DNA of 64,000 nt from Hibiscus mutabilis (lineage: Eukaryota; Streptophyta; Magnoliopsida; Malvales; Malvaceae). Made by a program: the position numbers and the translations under genes. The notes below the pieces were generated by a model. That model had not been told where the DNA came from and searched no databases. It saw only the letters and a list, made by a program, of their open reading frames with translations. The DNA lies in assembly GCA_019671005.1 (NCBI GenBank), contig CM033745.1, positions 30,965,526 to 31,029,525 of the forward strand, read 5' to 3'. Of the stretch, positions 19,926 to 29,968 are shown one piece after another. Position 1 is the stretch's first letter. Each line of letters begins with the position of its first letter.

Positions 19926-22241
19926 GACTTCCTTGAGATCTTCATGGATGATTTTTCTGTTTTTGGTAATGACTTCGACAACTGTCTCGGCAATTTAGAG
20001 AGGGTATTGGCAAGAGGTGAAGAAACTGATTTAGTTCTCAAATGGGAGAAATGCCATTTTATGGTAGATGAAAGAATAGTGCTCGGCCACAAGATTTCAT
20101 CCAAGGGAATTAAAGTAGACAAAGCCAAGGTGGACGTGATCGAGAGATTACCCCCACCAAGTTTGGTTAAAGGAATTCGAAGTTTTCTCGGACATGCAGG
20201 TTTTTACAGGAGGTTCATTCATAATTTTTCTAAAATCACTAAACCCTTGTGTAATCTACTCGAACAGGATAAAGTCTTCAATTTTGATGATTCTTGCAAC
20301 CAAGCATTCGAAACCCTAAAGAAAAAGCTTGCCTCGGCACCCATTGTCATTCCACCAGATTGGACGCTACCTTTTGAGCTCATGTGTGATGCAAGTGATT
20401 TCGCGGTAGGAGCAGTCCTAGGCCAACGCACAGGTAAGACCTTCCATGTGATATACTACGCTAGTAAAACTCTTAATAGTGCTCAAGTAAATTACACAAC
20501 AACGGAGAAAGAGTTAGTAGCTGTAGTTTTCGCATTTGACAAGTTCCGATCCTATTTGATTGGTACAAAGGTAATTGTTCATACGGACCATTCGACAATC
20601 AAATATCTATTTGCTAAAAAGGATGCCAAACCTCGTTTGATTCGTTGGATATTACTTTTACAAGAATTTGATATTGAAATTAAGGACAGGAAAGGAACAG
20701 AAAATCAAGTGGCCGATCACTTATCACGTTTGGAACGCAATAAGGAGGAGGACGCGGATCTTGAGATATGCGATGCATTCTCGGATGAACAAATTTTAGT
20801 TGCCTCGACAACCCTTGACGCCTCGGCAACCCTCGACGCCTCGGCAACCATGGATGGACACGCCTTGGCAACTCTCGACGCCGCAGCAGTCTTTGACGTG
20901 CACGCCTCAACAATCTTGGGAGCAGTCGCCATGGCAGCACATGCCTCGGCAATACCCTGGTACGCGGATTTAGTTAATTTCCTTGTTTGTGGTATTTTAC
21001 CTTATGGCATTACTCACCAAGGGAAGAAGCGGTTCCGCCATGATGCTAAGCATTGCTTTTGGGACGAGCCTCTTTTGTTTAAACAATGTGCAGATCAGGT
21101 TATACTCCGATGTGTCCCTGAAGAAGAGCAACAAAATGTACTCCGGCAATGCCATTCTTCACCCTATGGAGGACATTTTGGAGGAACTCGTACCGCGACC
21201 AAAGTTCTGCAATCCGGTTTGTATTGGCCAACATTGTACAAAGATGCCCAAGACTTTTACAAGCAATGTGATCGTTGCCAGAGGACGGGCAATATCTCTA
21301 GACGACATGAGATGCCACTCCAGAACATCATCGAGGTGGAATTGTTTGATGTATGGGGGATCGATTTTATGGGACCTTTCCCATCTTCATTCGGCAACCT
21401 CTACATTCTACTTGCCGTCGACTACGTGTCTAAATGGGTTGAGGCAGCTACAGTTCCCAACAACGATTCCAAGACCGTGCAACGATTCCTGCAGAAAAAC
21501 ATATTTACACGGTTTGGGATGCCAAGAGCAATTATCAGTGACAAAGGCAAGCATTTTGACAACAGACTAATTGCCAAGATGTTGCAACGCTTTGGCATAT
21601 CACACAAGATCGCAACGGCATATCACCCACAAACCAACGGGCAAGCAGAAATTTCCAACCGGGAATTGAAGGGTATACTCGAGAAAGTTGTAAATCCCTC
21701 TAGGAAGGATTGGTCATCAAGACTAGATGACGCACTTTGGGCATATCGCACTGCATTCAAAACACCTTTAGGTATGTCCCCCTTCTGACTTGTCTATGGC
21801 AAAACATGCCATCTACCGGTGGAAATCGAGCACAAGGCGTACTGGGCAATCAAGACCGTGAATATGTATTGGGAAAGTGCCGGACAAAAGCATTTGATGG
21901 ATCTCAACGAGATAGAAGAATTCCATGCACTCGCCTATAACAATGCACGAATCTACAAGGAGAAAACAAAGCGATGGCACGACAAGAAACTATTGCCACG
22001 ACAATTCACGCAAGGGCAACTAGTTCTCCTATTCAATTATCGGCTAAAACTTTTCCCAAGAAAGCTGAAATCAAGATGGTCAAGACCATTCGAAGTCGTC
22101 AAACCATTCTCCCATGGTGCCGTGATAATCAAGTCCATCTCTGACAACCATGAATTCAAAGTTAATGGACAAAGATTGAAGCACTACAATGGTGCCCATG
22201 TGGAACGTAACAAGGAAGTGGTCAACTTAGGAGATGCATGA
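19911..22241 (+). pseudogene. pol: Athila-1 RT C-terminus, RNase H and integrase (one TGA)
   Basis: One frame of 777 codons interrupted only by a TGA at 21786-21788 (MSPF then stop then LVYGK; relatives have Arg, so CGA to TGA). FMDD, the RT catalytic pair, is at about residue 11. RT connection: GIRSFLGHAGFYRRFIHNF. RNase H keeps its acidic residues in FELMCDASDFAVG, TTEKELVAVV, HTDHSTIKYL and NQVADHLSRL. A spacer with LDASATLDASAT repeats (about 20790-20960) precedes integrase. Integrase has the zinc site HSSPYGGHFG...CDRCQ and all three catalytic residues, in WGIDFMGPFP, AIISDKGKHFD and TNGQAEISNRELK. The C-terminus ends LKHYNGAHVE near 22205. This is the best-preserved enzyme region in the window. 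Confidence 0.93.
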
Positions 22242-22375
22242 GCATGCTCTCCTTTCAATATTTTCTTTTTCTTTTTATTTTCATTTTTATTTTTAGGAGA
22301 TATTTTATTTTTTTCATTATCTTTAGTTTTCAGGTTTTCTTTGTTTTCTTTTTTACAACAAGACTCACAACTACT

Positions 22376-22588
22376 ATGCTAAGGAAATTTACTACCGAGA
22401 TCCGTGCCCCAGCAACCAATGAAGCAGTCGCCATGGCAACCGCAAAAGATGATGTCGTGGCAACCTACATCGTGCCTGCACAAGCTGACACCACGGCAAC
22501 CAACCCTGAAGATGCCACGACAACCAAAGCTAAAGACATCCCGGCAACCATTGCAACAGCCAAAGGTAAAGTACCTATGCCCGAATAA
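22376..22588 (+). CDS. Small 3' ORF of Athila-1, function unknown
   Basis: An ATG at 22376 opens MLRKFTTEIRAPATNE and runs to a stop at 22586-22588 (about 70 codons). The composition is Ala/Thr-rich because it is built from the element's GGCAACC motif (AVAMAT, DDVVAT, ADTTAT). Athila elements often carry an additional ORF between integrase and the 3' LTR; in the related minus-strand copy a longer Ala/Ser/Pro-rich frame sits at the equivalent place (53419-53736). I do not recognise a domain, and it may be a short remnant of a longer protein or not translated at all. A T-rich run (22255-22330) lies just upstream. Confidence 0.4.
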   Translation: MLRKFTTEIRAPATNEAVAMATAKDDVVATYIVPAQADTTATNPEDATTTKAKDIPATIATAKGKVPMPE

Positions 22589-22721
22589 ACTCCTAAGAAA
22601 ACAACCATCGCGTTTAAGTAAGAGAATCAAGACATAGACCAAAAGGAAACTAATCATCTACGATGACGAACTGTCGGAGTAAGTCCTCGTATGCATTTTA
22701 TTTTTCTTTAATTCATGCATT

Positions 22722-22757
22722 GAGGACAATGCCTCACTCGAGTTTGGGGGGGGATTG
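22722..22757 (+). promoter_or_regulatory. Internal polypurine-type tract with GAGGACAA box
   Basis: TTGAGGACAATGCC and then GAGTTTGGGGGGGGA. The same two words in the same order stand directly before the 3' LTR (23496-23527). Internal copies of this tract are a feature I recall from Athila-like 3' regions; function as a second plus-strand primer is inference. Confidence 0.55.
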
Positions 22758-23061
22758 GTATTAGTAGTTACCATGTTTAGTTACATTCATCTTAAGTATT
22801 ACATTTAGGATACATAAATTGCTTGCCATGCCTTTAATTGGAACAAGAATTGCTTAGATTTGATGAATATTCAATGATGACTTTACCAATGCACTTAATT
22901 GATAGAATTTTTATTCTAGGATAACCATGGAAAAACTTAGAATTTTTCTATGATGCTAAATTTGATGAAACACTGTTGTGGTTTGATTGATTTAAGGAAT
23001 TCTAGTAAACTGAGGTTGATAATTAACAAATTGGGGGATTAGAATAAAAATTGGATGAATG

Positions 23062-23243
23062 CTAGAGGTGCCCAAAATTGGCTCTAGCATGTGCTAAAAA
23101 AATTGATCACTAGAGGTGCCCCAAACTGGCTCTAGGATGTGTTAAAAAAATTAACTAGAGGTGCCCGAAACCGGCTCTAGTCGAATAAATTAACTTAAGA
23201 AAACTAAAAACAAAACACTAGAGGTGCCCAAAACTGGCTCTAG
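23062..23243 (+). repeat. Four interspersed 26-bp hairpin repeats
   Basis: Copies at 23062-23087, 23110-23135, 23155-23180 and 23218-23243. Each starts CTAGAGGTGCCC and ends GGCTCTAG, so the ends CTAGAG and CTCTAG can pair; the middle varies by a few bases. They are separated by 19-37 bp of A-rich sequence. They sit in the 3' UTR and therefore in every genomic transcript of the element. Confidence 0.88.
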
Positions 23244-23514
23244 TTAAAACATGTTAAAAAGAACCCAATGAAGTAATTTGAAAACCGATTGTTTGCATAG
23301 AATCAAAAAAATCAACTTGCACACAACTTCGCACACACTCACAAGCATTATAGTTTGATTCCGAGTAACTCCTAAGTTTTCTGAAAAATAAAAAGCCAAT
23401 CATACTTTGTGCCCCGGTTCAGAGAATTGAAATCAAGTTCAAAGCTAAGTTGTGAAAGTTGAAGTCTTGGCAGGTAATTATGAGTTTGCATTGCTTGAGG
23501 ACAAGCAATAGTTC

Positions 23515-23527
23515 GAGTTTGGGGGTG
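23515..23527 (+). promoter_or_regulatory. Polypurine tract of Athila-1
   Basis: GAGTTTGGGGGTG immediately before the 3' LTR start TGATAAG at 23528. It primes second-strand synthesis; the position is exact because the LTR edge is fixed by comparison with 15146. Confidence 0.85.
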
Positions 23528-25091
23528 TGATAAGTGTTCAAAGTACTATTTTACTTACCCTTTTTACTCATATTATTGTTAGACTTAGGCTCATATCAGT
23601 TGCATAGTTAGCCATTCATGCATTAATCCATGTTTCCTTCCATCGTTGAGCTTGATTACATAACTTGGTAGTTTTTGTGGAAAAGATGCTGCTTTGGTGT
23701 GCTTTGTGTGTGTATGTGCAGGATCACTTGCCAAAGCAAGGCTAAAGCTAGTTGCCAGGGTAATGCATGAAGGAGACGCCGAGCTAGTTGCCAGGGCAAT
23801 GCATGAAGGAGACGCCGAGCCAGTTGCCATGGCAATTGTCGACAAGAGCAAAGGTGATATGGTAGTCGAAATTGATGACTAGACAAGCCCAAGATGACGT
23901 GGAGCAAAGCCCAAATCCAAAGGAATTTGATTGCCATGCAAAGATTAAAGAATAATTAAAATTCCAAAAAGATAGGATAAGTTCTAGTAGGAATACAATT
24001 ATAATAAAGAATTATATTCTTTAAAGATAATTTAATTCCAACTTAACTTCCTCCTCAAATAAGGACTTTGCCCTAGCCCTATAAATAGGATGGAGATTTC
24101 GACAACTTGGAGAGAGCAAGAGAGGGGAATTTTGACAAGTCCAAAGAGGGCAAGAGGAGAGAATTTTCGACAAGCATCTAGGGCAAGGAGGATTTCGACA
24201 AGCCTTCTTCTTCATCCTTTTCTTTCTTGTTCGATTGGGTTCATGCTAGGGGTTATTTATCTTGTGTTTCTTTGGAACCTAGCCATGAACTAAATCTATT
24301 TGGCTATGGTTATTGTGTTTTGTGGTTGTGAGAAACTATTGGTTTTTGTTTAGGTAATAAGAGTTTGCACTTTTCTATTTCAAGGTTTATTCATTCTTGG
24401 TTCTTATTCTTGTTTGCGAGTGAATTGGGAGAGGATCTCGTGATTTCATCTATTTATCTAATATCGGGAGAGTTAGATTCAAGAAACGAATGAATATGAT
24501 CTTTATTCAATCTATTGATGGTGAAGATTAATCCGGCTTAGGAATAAGTTAAGGATTTCAACGGCTAAGAGGAGCGCAAGATCGGTTGTTGTTCACCCTC
24601 GATTCACGCAGTGATGTATTATCAAGGCATGCACAAGTAGCTAGAGTTTCAACTTAGGGATAAGAAGAAACCATTGAAGAACGCTCTGCCGAACCTTGAA
24701 GGTTGCTGCCCAGACGCCCAAGTAGTTGCCCAAGTAGTTGCCCAGGCAACCATCGATTAGTTGCCAAGGCAACCCCGTTGTGCAAGTTGCCACGGTAACT
24801 GAGTTACCCGTTCACTCTTTTACCAAAACGATCCAATCGGCTATCACAGCTCAACTCACGATAACCTGGCCTATCTCTCTCTCAATTGATCTCATCTATT
24901 CATTTACTTTATTGCTTTCTAGATTAGTTATTAGTTAAACTCCTATAATCCTTTACTTGTGTTTTTACTTTTTACAGTGCAAGAGACTAGATTCTTGAAG
25001 TAGCACCAATCCCTGTGGAGACGATATCTTTTATACTATAACTTGCGACGTGTATACTTGCACATTTGCGTAGCACTTATTACGCGCAACA
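23528..25091 (+). repeat. Athila-1 3' LTR
   Basis: 1564 bp. It is longer than the 5' LTR by 48 bp, explained by a 36-bp tandem duplication at about 23744-23816 and a 12-bp duplication at about 24721-24740, both inside GTTGCC-motif clusters. TATA box TATAAATAG at 24080-24088. Perfect palindromes GTTGCCCAGGCAAC at 24737 and GTTGCCAAGGCAAC at 24760. Ends at 25091 and is followed by the target duplicate GATTT. Confidence 0.95.
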
Positions 25092-26400
25092 GATTTTCAA
25101 ATAAAAAATGAAAGCAAATGAAACAATTGATAAGTAAAAGGCAAGATTGGAAATAAAAGGATACCAAAAAAGGAAGGCCTTTATTATTTTGATACATTAT
25201 CTCTTGTTTCAAGCATAACATCCATAAGAATGATACTAGCAATTGCTACTTTGAAGAATTTAGAAGTATATGAAATGAATGTTAAAACAGCTTTCCTAAA
25301 TAGAGAACTTGATGAAGAAATATACATGGAACAACTTGAAGGTCATGTAGAATTAGTTCAAGAAAGGAAAGTATGTAGATTGGTGAAGTATTTGCATGAA
25401 CTTAAACAATCGCCAAAGCAATGACATGAGAAGTTCGATATTGTCATGATGACAAATAGCTTCATGATAAATGAGTTGACAAATGTGTATATGTCAAAAC
25501 TACAAACATTGGATATATCATTCTATGTTTGTATGTTCATGACATATTCATTGTTGGAAACAATAATGAAATGGTGAAACGTACCAAAGACATGTTAAAT
25601 TCAAAACTTGACATGAAAGATATATGACTAGACGATAAGATTCTGGGCATCCAAATCAAAAGGTCAACTGAATGTTTCATATTGACTCAGTCACACTATG
25701 TGGACAAGATTCTCGAGAAATTTAACAAGTATGATTCTGGCATAGCCATGTCTCAATTAGATTCTTTTTTCCATCTATCTAAAAATCAAGGTTAAAGTAT
25801 TAACCACGTTGAATATGTAAGATTCATAGGCAGTTTAATGTAGCTCATGAGTTGTACTAGACCAGACATCGCTTTTACTTTGAGCAGTCTAAGCGGATTC
25901 ACAAGCAATCTAGGGAAAAACCACTAGAATGAAATTGTGAGGGTACTAAGATATAACCGGGACTATAGATTACATTATTCTAGAGACCCCAATGTCTTAG
26001 AATGATACGCCAGTTCCAGTTGGATCTGTATTCAAGATACGAAAGGCACAAGTGGATCTGTATTCACATTGGGAGAAGGAGCTGTGTCATGGAAATCCTC
26101 AAGACAAACTATTATAATTAGATCCACAATGGAATATGAGTTTGTTACTTAGGAAATATTTGGAGAAGATGCTGAATTACTTCGACATTTTCTTGAGGAT
26201 ATTACTAAATGACGTCATCAACATAATACTATTAGACAACTGATCTCAAATGGAGTTATCTCTATTGACTATGTAAGATCAAATGATAACATCTAAAGGA
26301 ATAAGACTAAAGCCCTTAAAAAATAAAGGTTTTATGTGAAGGAAAACCCTACCTAGCTGACTGGAGATCCCAACATCTAGGTTCAAACGGATAACCTAAT
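25092..26400 (+). pseudogene. Copia RT 3' part and RNase H
   Basis: Resumes the RT interrupted at 15145: after GATTT the sequence reads as the continuation (KMKANETIDK, KARL). ORF 25230-25424 holds MNVKTAFLNRELDEEIYMEQ, the copia RT motif. The catalytic motif normally YVDD is YVHD (YVHDIFIVGNNNE, about 25527), a lost aspartate. ILGIQIKRS and HYVDKILEKF follow in shifting frames. RNase H is seen near 25990-26290 (LISNGVISIDYVRSNDNI at the end). Many stops and frameshifts. Confidence 0.82.
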
Positions 26401-27008
26401 TGCATAGACCTATTCGTTCACTATGGGGGTACTTACCCCCAAGTCCGTTCCTTTGGTGTAAACAATGATGAAAGTTGAATAGGCAAAGCAAACCTTTTAA
26501 TGACCATTGTGTGCTTTGATGAGCTGACCAACATAAGTCACCTATGTGAGAGTCAAGTGAGGTCGCTTTAAGAAAAATATTGAGCAAAGTTCTTTCAAAC
26601 TCTTGCAGCATCAGACGATGTCCATGACCACATAGACATAACCATGAGAATTAATACTATTGTTAGAGAGGTAGTTGTGTGAAGTATAACATCGTTTACA
26701 CAAACGATAGAATAGTTCAGGGAAACGTCTATTGGTTAACAGTAAAGTAAATATACTTTCACAAGGAAAGGTTCAAAGGAGGACACCTACCTATCCTATG
26801 CATTTATCGATTGTAGAGCCTATCACCACATCGAGTCAAAATATTTTTTTATAAAATCATCAATTTCATTCATGTGAGGGATTGTTGGAAAAAATGTGAT
26901 AAATCTGTAACTTTGAGCCGTATTTTCTATGGGTCAAGGTGGAGATTCAAATTATGAATTTATTCGTTTATATTCTACTCCATGAGACCAAAAATATTTA
27001 GAGCACAA
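26401..27008 (+). repeat. Copia 3' end and truncated 3' LTR
   Basis: Non-coding tail to 26882, a purine stretch GTGAGGGAT (26874-26882), then LTR from 26883 starting TGTTGGAAAAAATGTG. Only 126 bp of LTR remain before a different repeat starts at 27009. The minus-strand open frame at 26396-26611 has no recognisable domain and I do not call it a gene. Confidence 0.6.
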
Positions 27009-27199
27009 TGATGAGTGTGTAAATGTCCTATTTTGCATACCCTCTTTACTTGTCTTTTGCACGTTTTTATGATCATTTAGTTACATTTAGAAGTAGATTG
27101 ATATAGTTTTCATGTAGCTAGGGAGTTACATTGCTTGTGCTTAAATGTTATATATATTGGTGCTTTTCACGAGAAAGGTACTGCTTTGTGGTGCATGCA
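27009..27199 (+). repeat. 5' fragment of an Athila-type LTR, plus orientation
   Basis: Starts TGATGAGTGTGTAAATGTCC, parallel to the Athila-1 LTR start (TGATAAGTGTTCAAAGTACT); later phrases (GAGAAAGGTACTGCTTTGTG versus GAAAAGATGCTGCTTTGGTG) line up in order. It is cut at 27199 by a minus-oriented Athila-2 LTR edge, so two LTR pieces face each other. No gene. Confidence 0.65.
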
Positions 27200-27982
27200 T
27201 GTAGACTCTTTAGAAGAAGTGTGTTATGAATGCTAGCAAAAGGGGAAAAATGTATGTATTAGTAAATTAGTGCCAAGAGTCTTTTGCGTGCAAGTATACA
27301 CGGTCTGGAAGTAATACAATAGTTAAGTTGAGTATCGATCCCACATAGATTGACTTGGAATTTGATTATTTTATTGTTAATTGCCTTGGAAGAAAAGATG
27401 TTTGTTTTAAAAGATTGTTTTGGGAGTACTTAAAAAGAAAAGAAATAAAAGTGAAGTAAAAATGTTGGCAAGGAAGGTCTTTTAATGAGTGATGAACGGT
27501 GGCAGGGAATGTCTAGTTTCTACGCTTTTCATGCCATTCCAACCTGTCTTGGCATTGTCTGTCGAGCAGATTCAAAATTAGCAAAGCCTTTCTCGATGGT
27601 CATTTCCCTAAGTCGGTCATATAAAAACCCCTATATCTCTATAGTGCAAGTTTTTAAATCAACCGATTGATTAAGAACCAATCTATACTCCTAAGGGGTA
27701 GATATCACTCCCGAAGTAAGTTCATCTACTTGAACGACTTATCTCGGAACTTCTCTCGAAGCTTCTCTCCTTTGTATTCAACAACTCAATCATTGTCACC
27801 CCAAGTCTGTTAAGATATTGAGGAGCAATAGGCCAACAATACCAGCTCTCACTTGGCAAAGTATTTAGGAAAAAATCAAGTATGCCAAATAGAAAAACTT
27901 TACCGAAACATATTTTGCATTAAATAGACTAAAGCATGAACTCAACGTTTAAACCAAACATCCCCCACCAACTATGAAATTG
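27200..27982 (-). repeat. Truncated 3' LTR of Athila-2
   Basis: Corresponds to 50557-51332 of the intact LTR, starting with the same TGTAGACTCT edge. It stops at the word ACTATGAAATT and continues directly in RNase H sequence. It holds the phrase GAGTATCGATCCCACA and no gene; the small plus frame at 27485-27670 is repeated in the other LTR and is not coding. Confidence 0.85.
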
Positions 27983-28860
27983 TTTTTCGGTTGTAGAGTA
28001 ATTAAGTTGTGCTTCATTCAATGTTCAACTGGCATGGAAAATCTTGCCATGCTGCTGTCCCAAAACTGCTCCAACGACATAGTCGCTAGCTTCGCACATG
28101 AGCTCAAAACGCTCATTACAATCCGGTGCTACGACTATAGGGGAATTAACTAATTTTTCTTTGAGCTCCTAGAATGCTCTCAAACAAGAATTGTCAAATG
28201 CAAAAGTGGCATTATGTTCTAATAATAAGCATAAAGGTTTAGCAATTTTTGAAAAGTCTTTAATAAAACACCGGTAAAAACCAACATGTCCTAAAAAACT
28301 CCTTATACCTTTTACACTTGTTGGAGGTGGCAACTGCTTGATTACCTCAACTTTTGCTCGGTCGACTTCTAATCCTCTCTCAATTACCTTATGCCCTAGA
28401 ACAATGCCTTCCTTCACCATGAAGTGGCATTTTTCCCAGTTTAGCACTAGGTTTGTCTTAATGCATCTCTTTAAGACTTGCTCCAAACTATGAATGCATT
28501 CCTCAAATGTTTCTCCAAACACTAAGAAATCATCCATGAATACTTCCATACTGTGTTCTATCATATCAGGAAAATGGACATCATACAACGTTTGAACATT
28601 ATCGGCTCATTACAAAGGCCGAATGACATCCTTCTAAAAGCAAACATCCCATAGGGACATGTGAATGTGGTGTTCTCTTGATCATCAGGGGCAATGGAAA
28701 TTTGATTATAACCTGAATAACCATCGAAAAAACAATAGAAAGCTTTACCTGCCAACCTATCTAACATTTGGTCAATGAAAGGCAATGGGAAGTGGCATTT
28801 CCTTGTGGCATTGTTCAGCCTCTTACAATCCATGCACACTCTCCATCCTGTGATAGTTAT
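27983..28860 (-). pseudogene. pol: Athila-2 RT and truncated RNase H
   Basis: Reading leftwards: CMDCKRLNNATRKCHFPLPF, FYCFFDGYSGYNQISIAPDD, FTCPYGMFAFRRMSFGLCNE (to about 28565), then with one frameshift EHSMEVFMDDFLVFG and VKGIRSFLGHVGFYRCFIKD. Both RT catalytic motifs are present and, unlike in Athila-1, the PFGLCN segment is not deleted. The RNase H starts (FELMCEASDYVVGAVLGQQ from about 28140) and continues, with a frameshift, to TLNEAQLNYSTTEK where it is cut at about 27982 by the LTR. Integrase is absent. Confidence 0.9.
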
Positions 28861-29190
28861 GGAGGGAATTAATTCTTCTTTACTATTTTTGTACCACGGT
28901 TATGCCACCCTTCCTTGGCATGCATTGCACCGGGCTAACCCATGAGCTATCAGAAATGGGATAAATTATCCTGGCATCAACTCATTTTAGGATCTCCTTT
29001 TTTACTACCTCTTTCATGCTCGGGTTTAGCCTTCTTTGGCCTTCAATGATCCTGCCATGGTACTCCTCCAAAATGATTTCGTGCATGCAAATGGTTGGGC
29101 TAATACCTCAGATATTTGCCAAGGTCCAACCCAACGCTTGCTTATAATTTCTTAATATTGCCAGCAATCTCTCCTCCTGATCATTAGTGA
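28861..29190 (-). pseudogene. Athila-2 RT N-terminal linker, degenerate
   Basis: In pieces the minus strand reads ISDSSWVSPVQCMPRKGGIT, INPSMKEVV-type wording and CMHEIILEE, the segment that joins protease to RT in Athila pol. Stops around 28870-28890 and 29108 break it. No independent function. Confidence 0.65.
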
Positions 29191-29192
29191 GA

Positions 29193-29968
29193 TCAATGGC
29201 AATGATCACTGGTGTCGGTCAACTGCAGAGGCTCAAAATAACTTACATCTTCAGCCTCTAAGGCTGATTCCTCAGGTTCTTCAAATAGTTCAGCTATGCC
29301 ATCAAGCATGTTGGCATCAAATTCTGTATCCTGGCATAACTGTGCCATGTCCAAAGTATAAATGGACTCCATCATCTCCTCAGCTTGACATTCATCGTGT
29401 TCATCATCACATTTCAAAGCTTGAAACACATTAAATGTAACTTGCTGATCATTCATACACATTGTTAATTCCCCTTTATGAACATCAATAAGAGCCCTAT
29501 CTGTGGCAAGGAATGGCCTACCTAAAATAATTGGTACATTGACATTGGCCTCATTATCCAAAATGATAAAATCAACTAGAAAAAAAATTGTCTACCTTTA
29601 ACAACACATCCTCGATCTTACCTTTGTATGTGCGTAGAATCGGTCTGCCAGCTGAAGTGTCACCGTGGTAGGTCTTGTTCTATGCCAAGATTTCTAAAAA
29701 CTAACATTAGCATCAAGTTGATACTGTCTCTTAGGTCACACAGTGCCTTGGTAAATAATTTGTTGCTAAAGGTGTAGGGAATATTAAAACTATCTGGATC
29801 TTTTAGCTTAGGTGGCAATCGGTTCCGGATCATGGCACTATGTTCCTCAGTTAGAGCGACAATTTCAAAATCTCGCAACTTCCTCTTTTTGGACAAGATA
29901 TCCTTCATGAATTTCACGTAGTTGTGAATTTTCTCAAGGGTTTCTACTATTGGAATAGTGATTTGCAA
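29193..29968 (-). pseudogene. Athila-2 protease region
   Basis: Two frames. The upstream one (29660-29968) reads VETLEKIHNYVKFMKDILSK, RNRLPPKLKDPDSFNIPYT and ALCDLRDSINLMLML. The active-site words DLGASINLM of the family have become DLRDSINLM, so glycine and alanine of the DxGA triad are lost though the Asp stays. The downstream one (29193-29561) holds VPIILGRPFLATDRALIDVHKGELTMCMN. An acidic tail (DEHDECQAEEMMESIY) leads to RT. Confidence 0.85.

Larger units (their letters stand above)
22589..23514 (+). other. Athila-1 3' untranslated region
   Basis: No gene. It contains an internal purine tract (22740-22757), the four hairpin repeats (23062-23243) and, just before the LTR, the phrase GCTTGAGGACAAGCAATAG (23492-23510). 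The rest is AT-rich. Confidence 0.8.
15146..25091 (+). mobile_element. Complete Athila-like LTR retrotransposon (Athila-1)
   Basis: 9946 bp with two LTRs (15146-16661 and 23528-25091), TG...CA-type ends (TGATAAG...GCAACA), a tRNA-Asp primer site just inside the 5' LTR, two polypurine-type tracts and a perfect 5-bp target duplication GATTT (15141-15145 / 25092-25096). The order gag, protease remnant, RT, RNase H, integrase, extra 3' ORF is Athila-type; there is no chromodomain. By eye the LTRs differ by about two dozen substitutions over ~1.5 kb plus two duplications in the 3' copy, so this is the youngest insertion here. Coding is interrupted by single-base stops, one frameshift and deletions in protease and RT. 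Confidence 0.95.
12100..27008 (+). mobile_element. Ty1/copia element split by Athila-1
   Basis: Copia order gag, protease, integrase, RT, RNase H is present: 12686-15145 on the left and 25092-26882 on the right, with 15146-25091 inserted plus a duplicated GATTT. Removing the insert rejoins the RT at KPLNSKWI followed by F. The 3' LTR begins at 26883 with TGTTGG after the purine stretch GTGAGGGAT and is cut at 27008. The 5' LTR boundary is not resolved. All frames carry stops; the element was already old when Athila-1 landed, judging by the much heavier decay. Confidence 0.85.

Noticed and set aside
20680..20952. Arg/Leu-rich frames on the minus strand across RNase H and spacer
   Set aside because: Antisense shadows of the GCCTCGGCAACC repeat in the pol gene.
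23062..23243. CRISPR-like appearance of four equal repeats with spacers
   Set aside because: Only four units, irregular A-rich spacers, eukaryotic retrotransposon context.
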